From Actinocrinis sp035605935 (GTDB lineage Bacteria; Actinomycetota; Actinomycetes; Streptomycetales; Catenulisporaceae), in assembly GCF_035605935.1 (NCBI RefSeq), contig NZ_DATNGK010000169.1, forward strand, positions 19,030 through 83,029: a DNA stretch of 64,000 nt. Direction: 5' to 3'. A program made the translations under genes and the position numbers. Below are positions 37,926 through 47,562 of the stretch, in pieces (the stretch's first letter is position 1; each line of letters begins with the position of its first letter). The notes beneath the pieces are model-generated. The model worked only from the letters and a program-made list of their open reading frames with translations, searched no databases and was not told the DNA's origin.

Positions 37926-40900
37926 TGGGATATGGGCGCGTGGACGAGCGGACCGGGTACGGTTCCCGCCCTCCCCATGACGCCTCTGGTGACGTACGGT
38001 TCCAGGAGTACTACGCGGCGCAGTCGGACGACTCCGGCTACGCCGATCCGGACCCGCATCGGGTCTGGGAGCCGGGCCGGGACGAGACGACACCGCACTC
38101 ACCGGGCAGGCGCGGCAAGACGGCCGACCGCGGCACAGGTCGGCCCCGCGACGACTGGGAGCAGGCGGGTCCCGAGCAGAGCATGCGCAGCTATGACCGG
38201 TACGAGGTCGAAGCCCACCTCGACGAACTCGAGGCGCACCTTGATCGGGTGCGCACCGAGCGCGATGAGGCGATCGCGCACGGCGAGGACCTCGGGTACC
38301 AGGTCGAGGTGCTGCGTTCGAAGCTGCACGAACTACGCCGCAACGGCACCACGCCCAACTACGGCAACATCTCCGGCCAGGTCGACCAGATGCTGCGCAG
38401 CGCGCAGGCACAGGCCGATCAGGTGCGGGCGCAGGCGCAGCAGGAGGCGCAGCGCTTCCAGGCCGACTTCGAGCAGCGGCGCCGGTCCCTGGAAGCCGAG
38501 CTGGCTGACCGCAGGCAGCGCGGCGAGGCCGAGGTCAACGAGACCGTGGCCTGGGCCGAGCGGGTGCGCAACGAGACCGAGCAGATGCGCCGTCAGGCCA
38601 CCGAGCAGGCCCGCGCGCAGATCGAGTCGGAACTGCGCCAGTTGCGCGAGCAGGCCGCGAACGAGGTGCGCCAGGCGCAGGAGTACGCGCAGCAGATGCG
38701 CGCCTCGCTTCAGGCCGAGGCGCAGCAGACCGCGACGGCGGCGCGCACGCACGCGGACCAGATCGTGGCGAAGGCCGAGGCCGAGGCGCAGCGGCTGCTG
38801 CAGGAGGCGCAGGGGACCGCCGAGGCGGCCACGGCTCGCGCGGCCAAGCACGAGCGCGACGCCTCGGAGCAGGCCAGCTCCGCCTCGACCAGCGCCCAGA
38901 AGCTGATGACGATGGCGCAGACCGAGGCCCAGCGGGTCAGGTCCGAGGCCACCACGCTGGCCGAGCAGCTCAAGACTGATTCCGAGGCCGAGGCGGGCCG
39001 GGTCACCGCCGAGGCCGCGGCGAAGGCGGCGCAGACCGTCGCCGAGGCTACCGCGGCCGCGAATGCCCAGCGTGAGGCCGCGGCGCAGCGGGTGGCCGAG
39101 GCGGAGCAGCAGGCCGCGCAGACGCTGGAGAAGGCCGCGGCAACCGCGGAGAAGCTGATCTCGGACGCCACCGAGCAGACCAGGCAGCACGACGAAAGCG
39201 TGCGGGCCGAGGTCGCGGCGTTGCGTGAAGAAGCCGATTCACTGCACAGCGAGGCCAAGCGGCTGCACGAGGAAGCCGCCGGCGCGCACGGTGTCGCCAC
39301 CGAGGCGGCCCGGAAGATCACCGACGCCGCGGAAGCGGCGGCCCGTGAACACCGCGCCGCGGTCGAGGCAGAGGCGGCGAAGCTACGTCAGGACGCCGCC
39401 AACGACGCCGAGCGGCTCCGTGGCGAGGCGACGAGCATCCGGGACGAGGCGGCGGCGGCCGCGGAGCGTCTGCTCGCCGAGACCACATCGCAGGCGGACG
39501 AGTTGCGCGCGGCGGCGCAGGCGCATTCGGATCGGGTGCGGGACGAGGCTGACCAGGTCAAGGCCCAGGCGGATCAGGCCGCGGAGAAAACCCGCCTGCA
39601 CAGCCTGGCCGAGGCCGAGAAGACCGTCGGCCAGGCGCGTACCCAGGCCGAGGAGACCGTCGCGCAGGCCCGAGCTGAGGCCGAGGCGGAACTTGGCCGG
39701 GCACGGACCGACGCGGAGGAGATGCGGGCGCGCACTCGCATCGAGACCGAGGAGCTGAAGGGCCGGGCGCTCGCGGACGCGAGGGAAATCGCGCAGCGGG
39801 CGGCGGCGGATGCGGAGCAGGTCGAGGCTCAGGCCACCGCGGCCGCCGAGGAAATCTCGGCGCGCGCCGCGAACGAGGCCGACAAGGTGCGCGCACAAGC
39901 CGCCACCGACGCCGAGAAGCTGCGCCTGGACACCGAGGCCGGCGTCGAGGCGATGCGCAACGCGGCGCGGGCCGAGATCGGTCAGCTCAGGCAGAAGAGC
40001 GAGGCGCGGATCGCCGAACTCGAGGCCGCGGCGAAGCGGGAAGCCGACGCGGCGCGGGAGTCGGCACGGGCCGAGGCCGAGCGGATCGTCGGCGAGGCAA
40101 AGGCCGCGGGCGCGAAGTCCGTGGCCGAGGCGAACGCGCACGCCGAGTCGGTGCGCAAGACGGTCGAGGGTCTGATCGAGAAGGCCGAGCAGGACGCGGC
40201 GGCCACTCGAGCCGAGTCCGAGTCCGCGGCGCTCTCGCTGCGTCAGCAGGCTGAGAAGGCGCTGGTGGACGCGCGGGCGGACGCCGAGCGGCTGCTGGCC
40301 GAAGCCCAGCAGGACGGCGCGCGGCAGCGCTCCGACGCCGAGGCCGACGCGAGCCGGATGCGCGCCGACGCCGCGGAGCTCGCCGCGAAGGCGAAGGCAG
40401 CCGCGCAGAAACTCACCGATGACACGGCCGCGCAGACCGCGCAGGCGATCCGGGCCGCAAAGGACGACGTGGCCGCGATCCGCTCCAGCGCCGACGGCGT
40501 GCTCGACGGAGCGAAGGCGGAAGCCAGCGCGCTGCTGGCCGAGGCGCGCACGAAGGCCGACGCGATGCTCACCGCCGGCCGCAGCGAGTCCGAGCGGGTG
40601 CGCACCGAGGCCGCCGAGGTCGCGCAACGGCTGCGGGATGAGGCGTCGGCGATCGCCGAGCAGGCACGCAAGGACGCGGCGGAGCGGCTGGCGAAGGCGG
40701 CTCGGGAAGCGGACGCGCTGGTGGCGGCCGCCCGCGAGGAAGCCGGAAAGCTGGCGCACAGCTCGAAGGACCAAGCCGAGCAGCTGGTCGCGAAGGCCCG
40801 CGCGGAGGCCGATTCGATCACCGGCAGAGCGCGCGCCGAGGTGGACCGCATCCGTACCGCGGCCCAGGGCGTGACCGAGAAGGCACAGTCCGACGCACGC

Positions 40901-41476
40901 GCGGCCACCTCGGCGGCGCAGGCGGAAGCCGCCCGAATCCGGTCCGACGCGACGTCCCAGGCCGAACGCGTCCGCGCGGCAGCCGCCGCCGAGGCCGACC
41001 AGACGACGAGCGCGGCGCGCAAGCAGGCTTCTGAGACGCTGCAGAGCGCGGCGAAGCGTGCCGACGAACTGGTCACCGAGGCGCGAAACCAGCTGCAGAA
41101 GGCCACCACCGAGGCCACGAAGATCACCGCTGACGCCCAGTCAGGCGCGGACGCGCTGCGCACGAAGGTCGCCGAGCAGGTCGCCACGGCGCAACGCGAG
41201 GCGCAGCGGGTGCGCAGCGAGGCGGCGCGCGAGGCCGAGACGATGAAGTCGTCGGCGGAGAAGGCCGCGGAAACGATCGTGGCCAGGTCCAGGGACAAGG
41301 CCGAGACGCTCAAGGGCGAGGCGCGGCGCGAGGTCGAGGCGCTGCAGATCCGCCGCGAGGAGATCAAGGCGGAGATGAGCCGGGTGCAGGGCGTCCTCGA
41401 CGCGCTGGCCGGGCCGATCGTCAAGCCGCAAACGCCGCCGGCCAAACCGAAGTCGACCGAAGACGCGGCCCGGTGA
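37925..41476 (+). CDS. scy: Scy-like polar coiled-coil cytoskeletal scaffold
   Basis: 1183 residues. After about 85 Asp/Pro/Arg-rich residues, 'HLDRVRTERDEAIAHGEDLG' and 'YQVEVLRSKLHELRR' match the N-terminal coiled coil of Streptomyces Scy (about 1326 residues), itself DivIVA-like. The remaining 1000 residues are one long Ala/Glu/Arg/Gln coiled coil built from irregular 'AExxRxEAxxxA' repeats. Scy gathers DivIVA and FilP at hyphal tips and sets the site of polar growth and branching. The ATG at 37925 has AGGA 9 bp upstream; a TTG three codons before is possible. It lies 450 bp before filP, as in Streptomyces. Confidence 0.9.
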   Translation: MGYGRVDERTGYGSRPPHDASGDVRFQEYYAAQSDDSGYADPDPHRVWEPGRDETTPHSPGRRGKTADRGTGRPRDDWEQAGPEQSMRSYDRYEVEAHLDELEAHLDRVRTERDEAIAHGEDLGYQVEVLRSKLHELRRNGTTPNYGNISGQVDQMLRSAQAQADQVRAQAQQEAQRFQADFEQRRRSLEAELADRRQRGEAEVNETVAWAERVRNETEQMRRQATEQARAQIESELRQLREQAANEVRQAQEYAQQMRASLQAEAQQTATAARTHADQIVAKAEAEAQRLLQEAQGTAEAATARAAKHERDASEQASSASTSAQKLMTMAQTEAQRVRSEATTLAEQLKTDSEAEAGRVTAEAAAKAAQTVAEATAAANAQREAAAQRVAEAEQQAAQTLEKAAATAEKLISDATEQTRQHDESVRAEVAALREEADSLHSEAKRLHEEAAGAHGVATEAARKITDAAEAAAREHRAAVEAEAAKLRQDAANDAERLRGEATSIRDEAAAAAERLLAETTSQADELRAAAQAHSDRVRDEADQVKAQADQAAEKTRLHSLAEAEKTVGQARTQAEETVAQARAEAEAELGRARTDAEEMRARTRIETEELKGRALADAREIAQRAAADAEQVEAQATAAAEEISARAANEADKVRAQAATDAEKLRLDTEAGVEAMRNAARAEIGQLRQKSEARIAELEAAAKREADAARESARAEAERIVGEAKAAGAKSVAEANAHAESVRKTVEGLIEKAEQDAAATRAESESAALSLRQQAEKALVDARADAERLLAEAQQDGARQRSDAEADASRMRADAAELAAKAKAAAQKLTDDTAAQTAQAIRAAKDDVAAIRSSADGVLDGAKAEASALLAEARTKADAMLTAGRSESERVRTEAAEVAQRLRDEASAIAEQARKDAAERLAKAAREADALVAAAREEAGKLAHSSKDQAEQLVAKARAEADSITGRARAEVDRIRTAAQGVTEKAQSDARAATSAAQAEAARIRSDATSQAERVRAAAAAEADQTTSAARKQASETLQSAAKRADELVTEARNQLQKATTEATKITADAQSGADALRTKVAEQVATAQREAQRVRSEAAREAETMKSSAEKAAETIVARSRDKAETLKGEARREVEALQIRREEIKAEMSRVQGVLDALAGPIVKPQTPPAKPKSTEDAAR

Positions 41477-41686
41477 TTGGGAAGCCAGAGGACCGTACCG
41501 CACTGGTTCGAGGTCCATTCGTCACACCGTCGGTGCCACGGACATGTCATCGCGGTCGCGCCGTCTTGAATCAGGGCTCGTTGCGTCACATACGCATCAC
41601 GAGCGCTATGCCGATCGAAGCCGTTCACAGAAAATCCGTGGCGATGCCTGCCGATCGGACACGCACAGCGGTTAGGGTGATGACGC

Positions 41687-41737
41687 TAAGCGCGGCCGAG
41701 GCTCGAGAGCCCAGCCCTCGAGCCTCGGCCGCGCTTA
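41687..41737 (+). terminator. 21-bp perfect hairpin between scy and filP
   Basis: Arms 41687-41707 and 41717-41737 pair perfectly around a 9-nt loop, one of the longest hairpins in the window. It probably ends the scy transcript. In the rest of the 41477-41928 gap I see no gene; a filP promoter is expected in 41738-41910. Confidence 0.8.
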
Positions 41738-41928
41738 ACTGCCACCCCATCGGGCGATGGCTACCGCGAATCCGTCCGAGCCGGCCCGGCGCCTGCCGGA
41801 AACGTGCCAGGATTCCACTGGAATCCGCGCGATCCCGGCCCGGCGGACCGCGCCGCGGCGCCGCAGACCGCTGACGCAGACCCAGCACGGCCCCACCGAC
41901 CTCGACGGTCATCAGGAGATTGAAGAAG

Positions 41929-42879
41929 ATGAGCGAGACCACATCGCCCCTCGGTCTGGAGATCGTTCGCAAGGGTTACGACATCCCGCAGACGAACGAA
42001 CGGATCACGAAGCTCACCGCCGAGCGCGACAGCGCCTCCCACCGGGTGACCGCGCTGGAGAAGCGGATCGAGGAGCTGCACCTGGAGAACCAGTCCATCC
42101 AGGCGCAGATGAGCGATTCGGAGCCCTCGTACGCCGGTCTCGGCGCCCGGGTGGAGAAGATCCTTCGGCTGGCCGAGGAAGAGGCCAAGGATCTGCGCGA
42201 GGAGGCTCGCCGCGCCGCCGACCAGCACCGCGAGCTGGCCGAGCAGGCAGCGGGACAGGTACGCGCGGACGCCGAGTCCTACGCCAAGGAGTGCCGGGCG
42301 AAGGCTGAGGCCGAGGGCCTGCGCCTGAACGAGCGGGCCAAGGACGAGGCTAACCAGATCCGCGCGGAGGCCGCGAAGGACGCGGCGGCCAAGCGGGCCG
42401 AGGCCGAGGCGCACTACGAGGACATCCGGGCCACGGCGGCGGCCGCGGCGGCCGACTTCGAGAGCAAGCTGGCGAAGCGGCGCGAGCAGTCCGAGCGGGA
42501 CCTGGCGGCCCGTCAGGCCAAGGCGGAGAAGCACCTGGCCGAGGTGGAGACCCGCAGCGAGCAGATCCGCCTCGAGGCGGAGAAGATGCGCACCGACGCC
42601 GAGCGCCGCGCCCGCCAGACCATCGAGACCGCGCAGCGTCAGGCCGACGACATCGTGGCCGACGCGCGGGCGAAGACGGACCGGATCCGCTCCGAGTCGG
42701 AGCGCGAGCTGGCTGCCCTCACCCACCGCCGCGACTCGATCAACGCGCAGCTGCACAACGTGCGCGAGATGCTGGCGACGCTCACCGGCGGCGGCGCGAT
42801 CGGCGGCGCGCTGGCAGGCCTCAACCTCGACAGCGACAAGGCTGACGACGAGTCGGCCGTCCCGGCGCAGGGTCGGTAA
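41929..42879 (+). CDS. filP: FilP intermediate-filament-like coiled-coil protein
   Basis: 316 residues. 'PLGLEIVRKGYD', 'NERITKLTAERDSASHRV', 'EPSYAGLGARVEKILRLAEE' and 'RRDSINAQLHNVREMLATLT' match Streptomyces FilP (about 310 residues) almost position for position. FilP forms networks behind the hyphal tip, binds DivIVA and Scy, and gives the hypha rigidity; older records call it a cellulose-binding protein. The ATG at 41929 has AGGAG about 10 bp upstream; the TTG at 41920 is an alternative. Confidence 0.95.
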   Translation: MSETTSPLGLEIVRKGYDIPQTNERITKLTAERDSASHRVTALEKRIEELHLENQSIQAQMSDSEPSYAGLGARVEKILRLAEEEAKDLREEARRAADQHRELAEQAAGQVRADAESYAKECRAKAEAEGLRLNERAKDEANQIRAEAAKDAAAKRAEAEAHYEDIRATAAAAAADFESKLAKRREQSERDLAARQAKAEKHLAEVETRSEQIRLEAEKMRTDAERRARQTIETAQRQADDIVADARAKTDRIRSESERELAALTHRRDSINAQLHNVREMLATLTGGGAIGGALAGLNLDSDKADDESAVPAQGR

Positions 42880-42973
42880 GGGCTCGCAGCCGCGGTACCT
42901 GGGTACCCTAAGCAGGCACTGCGGCACGTGCGCCGCGTATGGCGCACGACGGGTTACGTCTGCGGCGTTCACT

Positions 42974-43016
42974 CGTCCCGTGGTCGGATGCGCACCTGGC
43001 ATCCGGCCACGGGACG
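42974..43016 (+). terminator. filP terminator
   Basis: An 18-bp stem (42974-42991 with 42999-43016) with one G-T wobble and a 7-nt loop. It falls upstream of the transporter's chosen start, which argues against the longer reading of that gene. Confidence 0.8.
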
Positions 43017-43094
43017 GCGCGGCGGCGGCCGCGCAGCAGGCGGCACATGGCCGGCGTGCGCCTCGAGTGGCTGAGCGATGGCAGAATCGCGGAT

Positions 43095-44387
43095 ATGTCT
43101 GTCGACGAAGCATCCGAGGTGGCCGAAACGACGACCACTGACGCTTCGGCAGCTGCCCCAGCGGGCTTGGCGGCCGCGCAGGACGAGGACGTCACGACTA
43201 CGGACTCCCCGAAAGCTGACGCTCCGTCAAAATCCGGTGACGCCAAACCCGGCACCTCGACGTCCCGTGACTCGACGTCCGGCGACTCGAAAACCAACGC
43301 CTCGCCAGACTCCGGCGGCAAGAACGGCCGAGGCTCCGGTGCGCGACGGCCCGGCCGCCCACTGCGCCGCTCGCACCCCTATTACGTCGGCTTCGTCGGC
43401 GGTCTCGGCCTGATCCTGGCCTACTACCTCGCGCAGGCGCTCGTCTCGCTCACCGGCGTGCTGGTCCTGATCGTGATCGCGCTTTTCCTCGCGGTCGGCC
43501 TCAATCCCTTCGTGGAGCGGCTGACCGATCGCGGGCTGCAACGCCGCTGGGCCGTCCTCATCGTCGCCGGGACCTGCCTGCTGCTGTTCGCCGGCTTCGT
43601 CACCGCGATCGCACAGCCGCTGGCCCAACAGACCTCCAGCCTCATCGCCTCGCTGCCGCATCACCTGCAACAGCTCGGTCAGAACGCCACCGTGCGCCGG
43701 TTCGACGCGAAGTACAACGTCGTCGGGCGCCTGCAGAACCTGCTGGCACAAGCGGACACCGCGAAGATGATCGCGGGCGGCATCCTCGGTTTCGGCGAGT
43801 TCCTGATCTCCTCGGTGTTCAAATCGTTCACCGTGCTGGTGATGACGATCTACTTCCTCGGCTCGCTGCCCACGATCAAGCAGTCGACCTATCAGCTCAT
43901 CCCGGCTTCTCGGCGCGCCCGGGTCGGCGCGCTGGCCGATGGCGTCCTCGAGCGCGTCGGTGGTTATGTGTCGGGCGCGGTGACCGTCGCGGCGCTCGCG
44001 GGTCTCGCGTCGTACCTGATGCTGGCGGTGCTGAACGTGCCGTACATGCTGCCGCTCGCGCTGCTGATCGCGATGACCGACTTCGTGCCCTTGGTCGGCG
44101 CGACGATCGGGGCGCTGATCGTGACGCTGGTGGTGCTGTTCGACTCCCCGGTCAAGGCCGTGGTCGCCGGGATCTTCTTCATCGTCTACCAGCAGTTCGA
44201 GAACTTCGTGATCTATCCGCGGGTGATGGCGCGCTCGGTGGACGTGCCGCCGATGATCGCGGTGATAGCGGCGCTGATCGGAGCCGCGTTGCTAGGCGTC
44301 GTCGGGGCGTTGCTGGCGATTCCGTTGTCCGCCGGGCTGGCGTACATCGTGCGTGAGGTGCTGCTGCCTCGACAGGATCGATCGTAA
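43095..44387 (+). CDS. AI-2E transporter family (PerM/TqsA-like) membrane protein
   Basis: 430 residues from the ATG at 43095. The N-terminal 95 residues are Asp/Ser/Thr-rich and cytoplasmic. Then come about eight membrane segments ('YVGFVGGLGLILAYYLAQAL', 'VLVLIVIALFLAVGLNPFVE', 'WAVLIVAGTCLLLFAGFV' and the paired C-terminal helices) and the family motif 'YQQFENFVIYPRVMARSVD'. Family members export small solutes or act as Na+/H+ antiporters; autoinducer export is known for only a few. The frame is open upstream to 42939, but the filP hairpin lies there; an ATG at 43047 is possible. Confidence 0.85.
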   Translation: MSVDEASEVAETTTTDASAAAPAGLAAAQDEDVTTTDSPKADAPSKSGDAKPGTSTSRDSTSGDSKTNASPDSGGKNGRGSGARRPGRPLRRSHPYYVGFVGGLGLILAYYLAQALVSLTGVLVLIVIALFLAVGLNPFVERLTDRGLQRRWAVLIVAGTCLLLFAGFVTAIAQPLAQQTSSLIASLPHHLQQLGQNATVRRFDAKYNVVGRLQNLLAQADTAKMIAGGILGFGEFLISSVFKSFTVLVMTIYFLGSLPTIKQSTYQLIPASRRARVGALADGVLERVGGYVSGAVTVAALAGLASYLMLAVLNVPYMLPLALLIAMTDFVPLVGATIGALIVTLVVLFDSPVKAVVAGIFFIVYQQFENFVIYPRVMARSVDVPPMIAVIAALIGAALLGVVGALLAIPLSAGLAYIVREVLLPRQDRS

Positions 44388-44407
44388 GTACCCTGATAAC
44401 TTTGACA

Positions 44408-44447
44408 CGGCGGGACCTGCGCGCCAGGTGGCTCGCCGATCCCGCCG
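44408..44447. terminator. branched hairpin between convergent genes
   Basis: CGGCGGGA (44408-44415) pairs with TCCCGCCG (44440-44447) around a shorter CCTG/CAGG hairpin, between the stops of the transporter and the cellulase. Weaker than the other hairpins here. Confidence 0.45.
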
Positions 44448-44496
44448 CCGCTATTGGGTCGATCAGCTAGTCAGCAGTCTCGCTCCGACCCCGCGA

Positions 44497-46281
44497 TCAG
44501 GTCGCCGAGCAGGTCAGGACCGGGTTCGCGGATCCGCCGCTGGCCTGCAGGCCGAAGCTGGTCGAGCCGGAGGCCGCGATCGCGCCGTTGTATGGCTCGT
44601 TGGTCGCGGTCTCGGAGCTGCCGGACGCGGTGCTGACCGCGTTCCACATGCTGTTGACCGTCTGGCCGCCGGGCCAGGTCCAGCTGACCTTCCACGACTT
44701 GGTCGCGGTAGTGGTGCTCGTGTTCGTCACGGTCACCGTCGCGTTGAAGCCGCCGGTCCAACTGGTGTCGACGTGCATGCTCGCCAAGCATCCGCCGCCA
44801 GACGAGGCGCTCGACGTGGTCGCGCTGACCGCAGCCGATTTGGCCGAGACGTTGCCGGCCGCGTCATACGCAGCGACCGAGTACGTGTACGCGGTCCCCG
44901 ATGTGAGTCCCGCGTCCGTGTAGGTCGTACCGCTGGACGTACCGACAAGCGTCGAACCGCGGTAGATGTTGTACCCAGCCACGCCGACGTTGTCCGTAGA
45001 CGCAGACCACGACAGCGAAACGCTCGATGCGGTAACGCCGGTCACCTGAAGGCCGGTCGGCGTCGACGGAGCCGTGTAATCGCCGCCTGAGGAGCTGCCG
45101 CCGCCGAACCCAGGCGCCTTGATGCTCGCGAGATAGGCGTCCTTGGTGGTGTTGACCGTGGTCCAGTCGTCGTTGAGGATGCCGCCGGTATCACCCGAGT
45201 CCGGGTTCCAGCTCCAGAAGGTCCACTGGAAGCTGTCGGCGCCGTACTGGCTGGTCGGCCGCAGGTAGGTGACGAGGGTCTTGAGCCAGGTCTGGTCCGT
45301 CGTGGCGGCGAGGGTGGTGCCGAATTCGCCGACCCACACCGGCGCGATGTTCTGCTTGAACAGGTAGCCCCAGTTCTGGTCCCAGATGCCGGGCATGTTC
45401 GCGGGGAAGCTCGGGTCGGTGAACCAGGGCTGCTGCGCGACGCTCGTCGCGTAGTCGTGCGCGGAGTACACGACCCGGTTGGCCACGTTCAGCTGCACGG
45501 GGTACTGGCCGGCGCCCTGCAGGTTGCCGCCCCACCAGTAGCCGCTGCCGTTGTAGGTCTGGATGCCCTCGACGAAGATCAGCAGGTTCGGGTTGACCGA
45601 AAGCACCGCGTTGCCGCCGCGCTCGGCCGCGAGCCGCCAGTCGATCGTCGTGTCGCCGCAGCCCCAGCACGCCGGGTCGTGCGGCTCGTTGTGCAGGTCG
45701 ATGCCGATGACCGCGGTGTTGTTCAGATACCGCTGGGCCAGCGCCTTGAGGTCGGCGATCCAGGTCGACTCGGGAACGGCGCTGGTGTACCAGAGCGCGG
45801 TCTGGCCGCTGGCGTCGGGACGGTGCCGGTCCAGGATGACCTTCAGGCCGACCGCTCCGGCGTAGTTGACGATCTTGTCCATGACGCCGAGCGAGTTGAG
45901 CCCGACCAGGTCGGCGTTCATGCCGCCGGAGTAGTTGATGCTCTGCGGCTGGGTGCCCTTGAAGATGTCGTCGCTGTAGGGCAGCCGGATGGTGTTGTAA
46001 CCGAGCGACTTCATCTGGTCGATCATGCTCTTGTAGTCGCGGCTCCACAGGCCGTGCGCGACATAGTTCGAGGTCTCGAAGCCGAACCAGTTGACCCCCG
46101 CGATGCGCACCGGCTGGTTCGCCGAGTCCAGCAGCTGCCGGCCACTGGTGTGCCAATACCCTGATCCGAGGGTGGTGGCGGCGTGCGCCGGGCGGGCCGC
46201 GGTGACCGGCACCGTCAGCAGCGCGAGGCCGAGCGCGGCCGCGAGCGCGAGGCGCAGCCGTTTCAGTGATCTGAGCATCAT
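44497..46281 (-). CDS. secreted endoglucanase: GH5 - FN3 - CBM2
   Basis: 594 residues. Signal peptide 'LALAAALGLALLTVPVTAAR' ending AHA-A (about residue 34). The GH5 domain (about 36-390) resembles Acidothermus E1, with the acid Glu199 in 'GIDLHNEPHDP' and nucleophile Glu319 in 'PVWVGEFGT'. A Gly/Ser linker leads to a fibronectin-III domain (about 405-490) and a C-terminal CBM2 with one Cys at each end ('GGGCLASMHVDTSW' ... 'PVLTCSAT'). It cleaves beta-1,4-glucan outside the cell. The upstream gap 46282-46626 holds its promoter. The classic 14-bp CebR box was not seen. Confidence 0.93.
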   Translation of the reverse strand: MMLRSLKRLRLALAAALGLALLTVPVTAARPAHAATTLGSGYWHTSGRQLLDSANQPVRIAGVNWFGFETSNYVAHGLWSRDYKSMIDQMKSLGYNTIRLPYSDDIFKGTQPQSINYSGGMNADLVGLNSLGVMDKIVNYAGAVGLKVILDRHRPDASGQTALWYTSAVPESTWIADLKALAQRYLNNTAVIGIDLHNEPHDPACWGCGDTTIDWRLAAERGGNAVLSVNPNLLIFVEGIQTYNGSGYWWGGNLQGAGQYPVQLNVANRVVYSAHDYATSVAQQPWFTDPSFPANMPGIWDQNWGYLFKQNIAPVWVGEFGTTLAATTDQTWLKTLVTYLRPTSQYGADSFQWTFWSWNPDSGDTGGILNDDWTTVNTTKDAYLASIKAPGFGGGSSSGGDYTAPSTPTGLQVTGVTASSVSLSWSASTDNVGVAGYNIYRGSTLVGTSSGTTYTDAGLTSGTAYTYSVAAYDAAGNVSAKSAAVSATTSSASSGGGCLASMHVDTSWTGGFNATVTVTNTSTTTATKSWKVSWTWPGGQTVNSMWNAVSTASGSSETATNEPYNGAIAASGSTSFGLQASGGSANPVLTCSAT

Positions 46282-46538
46282 CGTGGGTGGGCCTTTCCGT
46301 CGGGTCAGGGGCCGCTTCGGGACAGCGGCGTCGGATGCGCCCGGGTCGGCAGGCCGCGCGCCTCTTCGTGATCGGAAGGTACGGACAGCGCGCCGTGCGT
46401 CAACACTTCGGCCCGGCGGGCGCGCGACGACGCGGCTCAGGGCGCCGAGATCGCGAAAATTACATGCCGCCGGGCGGCCGATCGGACCCTGCCGAGGTGT
46501 CGATGAAACGTCGAACGGGCCAGTCGGCGGCCTTGCAA

Positions 46539-46558
46539 GTTTCAGGGGGTTGCGAAAC
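46539..46558. promoter_or_regulatory. GTTTC/GAAAC dyad in the 345-bp gap upstream of the cellulase gene
   Basis: GTTTC (46539-46543) and GAAAC (46554-46558) flank a 10-bp spacer, about 260 bp upstream of the start. It might be a LacI-type or similar glycosidase operator. Nothing else recognisable is seen in 46282-46626. Confidence 0.25.
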
Positions 46559-46626
46559 AGCAGCAAAAGCAATGGCCTTATTCACCGCGGCCGTGAACCG
46601 CTCCTGCTGCCGCCCCGACCGAGCGC

Positions 46627-47400
46627 CTAGGCCTGACGCGTCCCGAGCGGCGCGGCGTACTTCTCGAATGGACCGTCCCACTGCGCCGGCAGCGGTGCGG
46701 CGGCCGGATTGATCCGCCGCACGATCTCGTCGAGCACGACGCGCACGTACTTCTCGCCGACCCACAGGTGCTTGGCGCCCTCGACGCCGATGACTTCAGC
46801 CTGCGGGATGAGGGCGAAGCGCTCGCGGGCCTCGGCGGGGCGCAGGTAGTCGTCGAACTCGGGGACCAGGACCGTGACCGGCTTACCGGAATCGCCCCAG
46901 ACCCTCAGGTCATCGCGCTGCGCGCGGTGCAACGGCGGAGAGAGCAGGATCGCGCCGAGCACGTCTGGCTCACAGGCGTATTTGAGTACCAGCTCACTGC
47001 CGAAAGACCAACCGAGCGCCCACAGATTGGGCAACTCATGGCCTGCCTCGTTCAGGCCCTCGGCGAACTCGAACGCGGCGGCCACGTCGAACCGCTCGGA
47101 GACGCCCTCGCCGAACTCACCCTCACTACGTCCGCGTGCCGATGCGGTACCGCGCGTGTTGAACCGCAGCACCGCGATGTCCGCCAGCGCCGGCAGCCGC
47201 CACGCTGCCTTACGCAGAACGTGACTGTCCATCATCCCGGCCGCGGTAGGCAGCGGATGAAAGGTAACGAGCGTCGCGACCGGCTCGCGATCGAGCGGCA
47301 GCGCCAGTTCCCCGACCAGCGTGAGTCCGTCGGCGGTCTTCAGCTCGATCGGCTCGCGGCGGGCGGGCAGGATCACGTGGGCGGTGATTTCGGTAGCCAT
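46627..47400 (-). CDS. alpha/beta-hydrolase
   Basis: 257 residues. The nucleophile elbow 'ALGWSFGSELVLKYA' (Ser in GWSFG, about 124-128), an Asp in 'LVPEFDDYLRP' and the His in 'GAKHLWVG' form the triad; 'LVTFHPLPTAAGMMDSHV' is the oxyanion strand. The pattern is that of small serine hydrolases related to the KANL3/YfbR-type 'alpha/beta hydrolase' set. The substrate is unknown. The ATG at 47400 is the best start. It is divergent from the first ABC ATPase. Confidence 0.85.
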   Translation of the reverse strand: MATEITAHVILPARREPIELKTADGLTLVGELALPLDREPVATLVTFHPLPTAAGMMDSHVLRKAAWRLPALADIAVLRFNTRGTASARGRSEGEFGEGVSERFDVAAAFEFAEGLNEAGHELPNLWALGWSFGSELVLKYACEPDVLGAILLSPPLHRAQRDDLRVWGDSGKPVTVLVPEFDDYLRPAEARERFALIPQAEVIGVEGAKHLWVGEKYVRVVLDEIVRRINPAAAPLPAQWDGPFEKYAAPLGTRQA

Positions 47401-47562
47401 CTCGGTCTCCACCCTAAGGGTCGGGTCCACCCACAGGTGTAGCCCGCTATGGGTTAAAGACCGTCCCACAGGTGGACGAGGCGCGCGGCGCTCCCCCGAT
47501 ACGTTGTGGCGAGTCTCAGGGAAGACGACTATCCACAGGTTCTACACGAGGGATTTCTTACG

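Noticed and set aside
39383..41628. 463- and 461-residue minus-strand frames across scy
   Set aside because: Reverse reading of the repetitive coiled coil; Leu/Arg- or Ala/Ser-only composition.
46282..46626. CebR-type cellulase operator
   Set aside because: The 14-bp TGGGAGCGCTCCCA box was not found upstream of the GH5 gene; only a weak GTTTC/GAAAC dyad is present.
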